Below the pieces are notes generated by a model, which ran no database searches, had not been told where the DNA came from, and saw nothing but the letters and a program-made list of their open reading frames with translations. From G963677915 sp963677915 (lineage in GTDB: Bacteria > Bacillota > Clostridia > Lachnospirales > Vallitaleaceae), in assembly GCA_963677915.2 (NCBI GenBank), contig CAXXGE010000012.1:1-6589 (forward strand): DNA of 6,589 bases. The letters are read 5' to 3'. Within the stretch, counting starts at the first letter, position 1. Every line of letters begins with the position of its first letter. Position numbers and translations under genes: made by a program. Below are positions 1 to 5,300 of the stretch, piece by piece.

Positions 1-60
1 GATTAACATTCTCGCTTAAACGAACGCCCGATAACTTCCAATTTGTATGGCTAACGTCTT

Positions 61-172
61 GGCCCCTTAGAGTCACTGCTTATGGTTGTGAGTCCTTGTA
101 CGAACACCTAATGCAGTGGCGTCCCGACGGGCTTAGGGGGCTGGATGTGGTCACTCGCTTCTTAGAGTGACC
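61..172 (+). ncRNA. Candidate structured RNA of unknown family (three-way junction plus hairpin)
   Basis: Seen in the sequence: bases 61-70 can pair with 133-142 (10 pairs, three of them G-U). Inside this, 72-79 pair with 113-120 (8 pairs, one G-U), and that arm continues through 80-82/109-111, 84-86/106-108 and 88-89/104-105 to a loop around 90-103. A small CCC/GGG hairpin sits at 123-131, giving a three-way junction. A separate perfect 8-bp hairpin follows at 149-156/165-172 with an 8-base loop. The G-U pairs would become A-C mismatches in a minus-strand transcript, so a plus-strand RNA is favoured. No promoter or known family was recognised. Inference: this could be a non-coding RNA of a neighbouring mobile element, for example an IS110-type bridge RNA, but no such transposase is visible here. 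A chance fold or merely structured DNA remains possible. Confidence 0.3.
149..172 (+). repeat. Perfect 8-bp inverted repeat (hairpin)
   Basis: GGTCACTC at 149-156 is followed by an 8-base loop and GAGTGACC at 165-172, an exact inverted repeat. The bases after it (CCTTGTTGCG) are only mildly T-rich, so it is a weak candidate for an intrinsic terminator. It may equally be the last helix of the structured region that starts at 61. Confidence 0.55.
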
Positions 173-227
173 CTTGTTGCGTCAATATATTGTTAGATGA
201 AGTATTGAGCTCAGCTGTCGTTACTCT

Positions 228-308
228 CTACTCCATCGGATAAGCCATTAAATCATATTCATGCTCATCATCAAATATTACAACTCTCTTAGACAGCTTA
301 TCATTCGA
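228..308 (-). pseudogene. Orphan C-terminal reading-frame remnant, family unknown
   Basis: On the minus strand an open frame of 26 codons runs from the left edge of the insertion sequence to a TAG at 228-230. It contains a protein-like stretch, KRVVIFDDEHEYDLMAYP. It has no start codon of its own and no recognisable ribosome binding site. Rejoining the flanks of the insertion sequence keeps the frame open for only a few codons (to a TAG just upstream of the minus-strand -10), so no complete gene is restored. It may be the tail of an older gene that was cut up, or a chance open frame. I do not recognise the family. Confidence 0.2.
301..307. repeat. Left copy of probable target-site duplication (TCATTCG)
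   Basis: TCATTCG here is repeated exactly at 1473-1479, directly outside the two ends of the IS256-type element. IS256-family elements usually make 8-9 bp duplications. Extending one base outwards gives 7 matches of 8. One caution is that the terminal inverted repeats align best with ends about 3-4 bases offset from this pair. Confidence 0.5.
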
Positions 309-331
309 TTAAGTCCGTATAATGGTGTAAA
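309..331 (+). repeat. Left terminal inverted repeat of the IS
   Basis: The stretch begins with TTAAGTCC and ends with GGTGTAAA. It matches the reverse complement of 1445-1467 at 17 of 23 positions with no gaps; the conserved blocks are AAGTCC, TAT and GTGTAAA. Its position upstream of the transposase gene fits a left inverted repeat. Confidence 0.7.
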
Positions 332-372
332 AAGGAAATTCAAATAAAATGAGCCAAGTGCTCATCCTCGGT

Positions 373-378
373 TATAAT
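373..378 (+). promoter_or_regulatory. Transposase promoter -10 box (TATAAT)
   Basis: A perfect TATAAT lies 39 bases before the transposase start codon and inside the IS. The hexamer 17 bases upstream (350-355, TGAGCC) is a poor -35, so the promoter may be weak, as is common for transposase genes. Confidence 0.5.
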
Positions 379-402
379 AAATGTACGACCAAATACCAAA
401 GT

Positions 403-409
403 GAGGAGG
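403..409 (+). promoter_or_regulatory. Strong ribosome binding site of the transposase
   Basis: GAGGAGG ends 7 bases before the ATG at 417-419, an ideal Firmicute Shine-Dalgarno arrangement. It fixes the transposase start. Confidence 0.85.
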
Positions 410-416
410 AAACAAC

Positions 417-1406
417 ATGGCTCAATTAAAAATTACACTGGACACAGAACTTTTGCACGGACTTTTCACAAAAGATTCCAAGGATGAAGCATTTTCTAAA
501 CTTATGGAAGCAATCCTGAATCAGGTGCTTCTTGCTCAATCAACTGAACAACTGGGTGCTGAACCTTATGAGCGCACCGATAATCGAGATGGTCATCAAT
601 GGCGTATCCACCCGCAAGATCGAGAAAGTGACAGAAGAACTATGCGGAAAGTCCTTCTCAAAATCAATGGTCTCGGAACTTTGCAAGAAGCTTGATCCGA
701 TTGTAGAGGCCTTTAGAAACCGGCAATTAGAAGCCAATTATCCGTTTGTCATGGTGGACGCCATTTACATCAAGGTCCGTGAAGACGGCCGTGTTCAATC
801 GAGAGGTCTCCTGATTGCCGTTGGCGTCAATGATGATGGACAACGTGAAATCATTGGGTTCAGACTGGCAAACAGTGAATCCGAAACCTGCTGGATCAGA
901 CGCCGAAAGCGGTGCAGCCGAAGCTGAAGGAAGAGATCCGCAGTGTCTACGAAGCCACTGACCTGGAAAGCGCAAAAGCAGCGAAAGACCGACTCATGGA
1001 TAAGTACGAATCAACAGCTCCCAAAGCAATGAATTTGCTTGATGAGGCATTTGATGACATCACAGCTGTGCTATGTCTCCCTCTTAAATATCGAAAGCGC
1101 CTAAGGACAACCAATGGTGTTGAAAGGCTTAATGAAGAGATCCGCCGAAGAGAACGCGTCATCAGAATATTCCCGAATGAGGCATCAGCTCTAAGGCTCA
1201 TGGGCGCATTGCTTATGGAGCAGGACGAAAAATGGTCTACCGGTCGTAAATATTTCGACATGGACGTTTATCACCAAGAGAATCAACCGGAAGAAACATC
1301 AGAGGCATCCCTTGCCGTATGCTGCTGGTCCAATGCCGTTGTGAGGGATGCCTGGCAGACAGCCTACCATATCAGCCCTCACTGTAAACAACCTTTCGCG
1401 GCATAA
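417..1406 (+). pseudogene. IS256-family transposase, disrupted by two internal deletions
   Basis: An IS256-family DDE transposase moves its element by cut-and-paste or copy-out of the ends. This copy falls into three blocks. Block 1 (417 to about 593) begins MAQLKITLDTELL and carries the family motif STEQLGAEPYERTDNRDG. Block 2 (about 586-894, shifted frame) carries GVSTRKIEKVTEELCGKSFS and VMVDAIYIKVRE, whose Asp (codon 757-759) is the first catalytic residue. Block 3 (about 891-1406, back in the frame of block 1) carries LDQTPKAVQPKLKEEI and NGVERLNEEIRRR, whose Glu (codon 1122-1124) is the third catalytic residue. The part between blocks 2 and 3, which in the family holds the second catalytic Asp and a WQRCQxHF-type segment, is missing. 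So is a segment between blocks 1 and 2. From remembered homologues each gap is roughly 45 residues. Block 1 would run on to a stop at 693-695 and block 2 to one at 925-927. The C-terminus ends normally at TAA 1404-1406. No active protein is expected. Confidence 0.92.
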
Positions 1407-1444
1407 ACGCTGCTCCACATAGGTTTCAAAGTAACCCGAGGTAA

Positions 1445-1467
1445 TTTACACACAAATATGGACTTGA
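1445..1467 (-). repeat. Right terminal inverted repeat of the IS
   Basis: Read on the minus strand it begins TCAAGTCC and ends GTGTGTAAA, matching the left repeat at 17 of 23 positions. It overlaps a TTGACT hexamer that can act as an outward-facing -35 box. Confidence 0.7.
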
Positions 1468-1491
1468 CTCCTTCATTCGTTATGCTATTAT
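1464..1491 (+). promoter_or_regulatory. Outward hybrid promoter formed at the IS right end
   Basis: TTGACT (1464-1469) lies in the right end of the IS. After a 16-base spacer comes TATTAT (1486-1491) in host DNA, preceded by TG at 1483-1484 as in extended -10 promoters. Five of six bases match consensus in each hexamer. Transcription would enter the 3' end of the diguanylate cyclase gene from behind, producing antisense RNA to the GGDEF-GH94 operon. It is known that IS256-type ends can build hybrid promoters; activity of this one is inferred. Confidence 0.5.
1473..1479. repeat. Right copy of probable target-site duplication (TCATTCG)
   Basis: This is an exact copy of 301-307, directly outside the right end of the IS. 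It lies in the spacer of the hybrid outward promoter. Confidence 0.5.
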
Positions 1492-1515
1492 ACTACTGAC
1501 TATTTTATCCATCAA
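1487..1515 (-). promoter_or_regulatory. Minus-strand promoter overlapping the end of the cyclase gene
   Basis: On the minus strand TTGATG (1510-1515) lies within the last codons of the GGDEF gene. It is followed by a 17-base spacer and a perfect TATAAT (1487-1492). Spacing is ideal, and the -35 matches 4 of 6 positions. Its start point would fall next to the target site of the IS, so transcripts now run into the IS in the antisense direction of the transposase. Before insertion it would have served whatever lay at 1-300. Its -10 shares bases with the -10 of the plus-strand hybrid promoter. Confidence 0.4.
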
Positions 1516-2371
1516 TAGATGTATGGATTCTTATCAGGTTTTTACCATGTTCTTTTGCCTGGTACAAAGCACCGTCAGCCGATTTTATCAGCAATTTAGT
1601 TGTGTTGATATCCTCGCTGATTGTACTGACGCCTATGCTTACAGTTACCTTGAATTCATCGAAATGATGATTCGCTACCCTTTTTCTAATACGGTTTCCA
1701 ATTCTATATGCCCGAATGCTGTCCGTATAAGGCATTATAACTGAAAGCTCCTCGCCGCCATATCGCGCAGCGAAATCCATGCTTCTTACAGAATTGTTGA
1801 TGATCTGGCCGATCCCTTTGAGGACCTCATCTCCTTTTGAATGGCCGTAGGTGTCATTGATTGCTTTAAAGTCATCGATGTCAATCATTAGAAGTGACAG
1901 TGGGAATTTATCCCTTTTTGACATGTTGAACTCTTTTTCCAGCACAACGTCAAAAACGTTGCGGATAAATAGATTTGTCAAGTTGTCAATCAATGTTGTC
2001 GATACGATATAACCGCTTTTCCCTTCTTCGATTATTTTGGGATCATGAAGGATCTTCTCGATATTCGACAAATAATCCAGTGCAGCTACGGTTATGCCAG
2101 CATCGCGGCCCAGCGTTTCGTTCAAATCATTCATATGGCAAAGAATCTTTCCCCACAACTCCTTTGATTTCTCTTCTGAAAAGAATTCATGGGTTAAAGA
2201 CAAAAGGATATTGGAGTAAAGGTTTTTCTTGAATTCCTTTTCATATTGCTTGCGGGTTCTCTCGTTTTTTGCTATATAAATAATGTTTTTCAATGTGATC
2301 TCATTGTCTTCGATATCGACAATATCAGACATGTTCTCGTCTTGAAAACGTACGTCTTTATCATCCGTCAT
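1505..2371 (-). CDS. Soluble GGDEF diguanylate cyclase
   Basis: This 288-residue protein is predicted to join two GTP into cyclic di-GMP in the cytoplasm. Residues 1 to about 125 form a mostly helical, charged N-terminal region that I do not recognise (it includes GRDAGITVAALDYL at 88-101). There is no signal peptide or membrane segment. The GGDEF domain spans about 126-285: LTNLFIRNVF (131-140), DIDDFKAINDTYGH (164-177, metal and nucleotide binding), the active-site signature RYGGEEL (203-209), SIGVS (245-249) and ADGALYQAKEHGKN (265-278). An RxxD inhibitory site, RSMD, is at 196-199, five residues before GGEEL as in feedback-inhibited cyclases, so the enzyme looks active and product-controlled. 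The ATG overlaps the stop of the upstream GH94 gene as ATGA. GGGG lies close upstream and GGAAGTG a little further out as ribosome-binding candidates. The gene looks more AT-rich than its neighbour. The N-terminal region probably senses a signal or mediates dimerisation (inference). Confidence 0.93.
   Translation of the reverse strand: MTDDKDVRFQDENMSDIVDIEDNEITLKNIIYIAKNERTRKQYEKEFKKNLYSNILLSLTHEFFSEEKSKELWGKILCHMNDLNETLGRDAGITVAALDYLSNIEKILHDPKIIEEGKSGYIVSTTLIDNLTNLFIRNVFDVVLEKEFNMSKRDKFPLSLLMIDIDDFKAINDTYGHSKGDEVLKGIGQIINNSVRSMDFAARYGGEELSVIMPYTDSIRAYRIGNRIRKRVANHHFDEFKVTVSIGVSTISEDINTTKLLIKSADGALYQAKEHGKNLIRIHTSIDG
2368..2371 (-). promoter_or_regulatory. ATGA stop/start overlap coupling GH94 and GGDEF genes
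   Basis: Read on the minus strand, bases 2371-2368 are ATGA: ATG starts the cyclase and TGA ends the GH94 protein. Such overlaps usually mean one mRNA and translational coupling, so cyclase output should follow translation of the glucan enzyme. No promoter was needed or found between the two. Confidence 0.9.
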
Positions 2372-5300
2372 AGCCCCATAATCACTTCCATTCTATGCGT
2401 TTTCCCGTCATTTATCATTGTTATCGCATTCGTCTTTTGCAAAACCCCATCCAAAGTGGTGGTTTTTACACCTTTTTGAATGTGTTCCGGATTGAGTACC
2501 TGTATCTCATAGATTGTATCAACGAATCGGTATTTCATGAAGTAATCCGTCAAGCTTTTTGGAATACACGGATCCACAATCAGCTGATCGCCTGCCTTTT
2601 TAAAACCTAGAATGCTTTCCAAGCCGACCTTGTAGGTCCAGCTTGCAGAACCTGTATACCAGGTCCATCCGCCTCTGCCTGCATGAGGATAATTCCCGTA
2701 TACATCCGCCGCCATAACATAAGGCTCAACTTTATAGACCGAGATTTCATGATTGGTTCTGGTATGGTTGATAGGATTGATAAGTCCGAAAAGCTCAAAG
2801 GCTTTGTCACCGTCTCCGAGTTTGGCAAAGGCTTCGACCACCCAATCAGCTGCGTGGGTGTACTGCCCGCCGTTTTCTCTAACGCCAGGCAAATATCCTT
2901 TGATATAGCCAGGTTCCAGATCGCTGTCATTAAAAGGAGGTGTCAGCAATTTGATCAGCCCTTCTTCCCTGTTCACTAAATACTCTTCCAGGGAATGCAT
3001 AGCCATTTTCGCTCTCTTCGGGTCGCCTGCACCGGAAATTACCGCCCATGACTGGGCGAGAGAGTCAATCTGGCACTCACTGTTGTGCGCCGATCCAAGA
3101 TCTTGCCCGTTGTCAAAAAAGGCTCGTTTGTACCAGTTGCCATCCCACGCAGAGTTATCTATGTCCCTGGCCAGGTCGGCACAGATCTTCTTGTACTGCA
3201 TTGCCCTCTGGCTGTCCCCCATCAGCGAGCAGACCGGTATGAACTTTTGAAGCGTTGCATATAGAAACCATGCCAGCCAAACGCTTTCCCCTTTGTTGCC
3301 GTTTCCGACCCTGTTCATGCCATCGTTCCAGTCTCCGGTCCCCATAAGCGGCAATCCCTGGCCGCCAAAATTCAGACCGTGGTCCAGGGATAGGAGACAA
3401 TGCTTGTAGAGGGTTTCCGTTTGGTCCGAACGCCTGGGGGCCATGTACTTTTCCTCTTCATCCGGTTTCAGCACATCATCTTCTACAAACGGTACCTGAA
3501 GGTTCAAAATCCCTTCGTCGCCTGTTGTTATAACATAGTCCGCTGTCACAAAAGGCAGCCATAAATAATCGTCCGATATCCGGGTTCTCATCCCTTTATC
3601 TGAAGGTTCATGCCACCAATGCAGCACATCGCCTTCCACAAATTGATGCTTTGCATGTTTCAGAAGCTGTTCCTTTACTATTTGAGGCCAAATAGGCGCA
3701 AGGGCAAGACAATCCTGCAACTGGTCCCTGAAACCGAACGCCCCACCCGACTGATAAAAAGCGGAACGGGCCCATAAACGGCATGATATGACCTGATACT
3801 GCAGCCAACCGTTCATCATGATATTCATGGACGAGTCAGATGTATAGACCTGGATGACCTGTAATTTGTCCTGCCAGAATCTTTTGACTTCGTCCAGCAG
3901 ATAGTTGGCCTGCTCGAGTGATATGCAGGATCCAATGGTTTGCGTTGCAGCCTCCTTGTCGACTGCCGCACCAAGAACAAACACCAGATCTGCTGCATCG
4001 CCGGGTTGTATTTCCACGCTGACCTCCATAGCCATACAAGGGTTGTATCCCGCACCAACGGTATTTGACAGACCGGTTCTTTTCAGGGCACTCGGATATA
4101 TGTTGCAGCCCGATTCAAACACCTCGTTCCGATTCCCCGTCACCGTCCTTTCAGGCAGGGAAGCATCCATGAACATGATTTGACCCTTGAATTCCTGGTT
4201 ATAGTGGTTTTCGGCAACCAAGGTCCCCTTCTCAAGCTGTGAACTGATCAAATGGGCACCTGTCACCCCCGGTTCAACACCCATGACCGGCACGGCATAA
4301 TACATGATCGAGAGACTTTTGACCCTCTCCCCTTCATTCTTGAGATGAATCAGGCTGATTTTGACAGCACCTTCAACAGGCACGAATTGTGTGAGCCTTT
4401 GATATAGGTCGTGGCTTTCATGCTGAAACTCTGTGTACCCGAAGCCATGTCTGATTTTGTACAGTTCTTTTTCCCTTATGGGCAGCGGTGTTGGAGACCA
4501 TACGTTCAATGACTCGTCCCTGATATAGAAGGTTTCACCGGGCTGATCACTGACAGGGTCGTTGCTCCATGGTGTCAATTTGTTTTCACGGCTGTTGCCG
4601 CACCAGGTATACCCGCCACCTGATTCGGTTACGATGAATCCGAATGCCGGATTGGCAATGACATTGGCCCAGGGCGCAGGGGTCGTCTGGTCTTTTTCAA
4701 GCTGAATCAGATAGGAGGTTTCATCCTGGTCGAACCCGCCCAATCCGTTGGAAAAATGGAGGTTGTCTTCTTTATACATATAATACGTGGACGGTTTGAC
4801 CGCCTGCTGACCGTCTGCGACTGCATCCCCTTCAATCAGTGGAAGCGGATTGCTTTGCGGTTCGATCGCCATCTGACTTCCCATCGTCTCCCCATTCCCT
4901 AATAGTATCAGACGGGCAACGGCAGACAGCAAATAGATGTCATTTTCAGCCATGCTGTTTTCATTAAGTATAAACACATCGCCCTGACCTCTTTGGGCAT
5001 TGCCGGTCTGATTGGTGTATACGATGTCTTTTACCAAAGTGGATAACGGATTGCTGTAACTGTTTTCTTCCCGGATCAGGATTGCCAGTTCGACATTCAG
5101 ACCCTTCAGCCGCCAGTATTCATGGGCCTTTAACACTTCAAACAAGATCTGGACTTCCTCGATATTGTCCAGGATGACCAGGACAATGGGATTGTCACCG
5201 GAAATACCGTAGGCCCACAAGGCGTCTTGTCCTTTATGATTGCCTTGAATATACGCGGTGCTTTTACGTCTTGTCGGGCTGAGGAATAGAATATCGGCAA

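Larger units (their letters stand above)
308..1472 (+). mobile_element. Degenerate IS256-family insertion sequence
   Basis: The element is defined by a broken IS256-type transposase (417-1406), imperfect terminal inverted repeats (309-331 and 1445-1467, 17 of 23 positions matching without gaps) and a flanking TCATTCG duplication. Its length, about 1.17 kb, is below the usual 1.3-1.5 kb of the family, which fits the two internal deletions in the transposase. The gene has a good promoter -10 and ribosome binding site but cannot yield an active enzyme, so the copy could move only if helped in trans. It sits immediately beyond the 3' end of the GH94-GGDEF operon, in the opposite orientation. Exact ends are uncertain by a few bases. 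Confidence 0.85.

Noticed and set aside
3..170. 55-codon plus-strand open frame entering from the left edge
   Set aside because: It has no start in the window and no recognisable family, and it coincides with a region better explained by paired stems. Kept only as an alternative to the structured RNA.
149..178. Intrinsic terminator
   Set aside because: The stem is perfect, but the following bases CCTTGTTG lack a proper T-run and no gene clearly ends just before it.
183..192. CAATATATTG palindrome as an operator
   Set aside because: Ten-base AT-rich palindromes arise often by chance, and no gene start is nearby.
912..1406. Separate 164-residue gene starting at GTG 912
   Set aside because: It has no ribosome binding site, and its sequence is the C-terminal third of an IS256 transposase with homology continuing upstream of 912 in the same frame to 891.
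1407..1504. Terminator for the GGDEF-GH94 operon or for the transposase
   Set aside because: I found no GC-rich stem followed by a T-run on either strand between the two converging genes.
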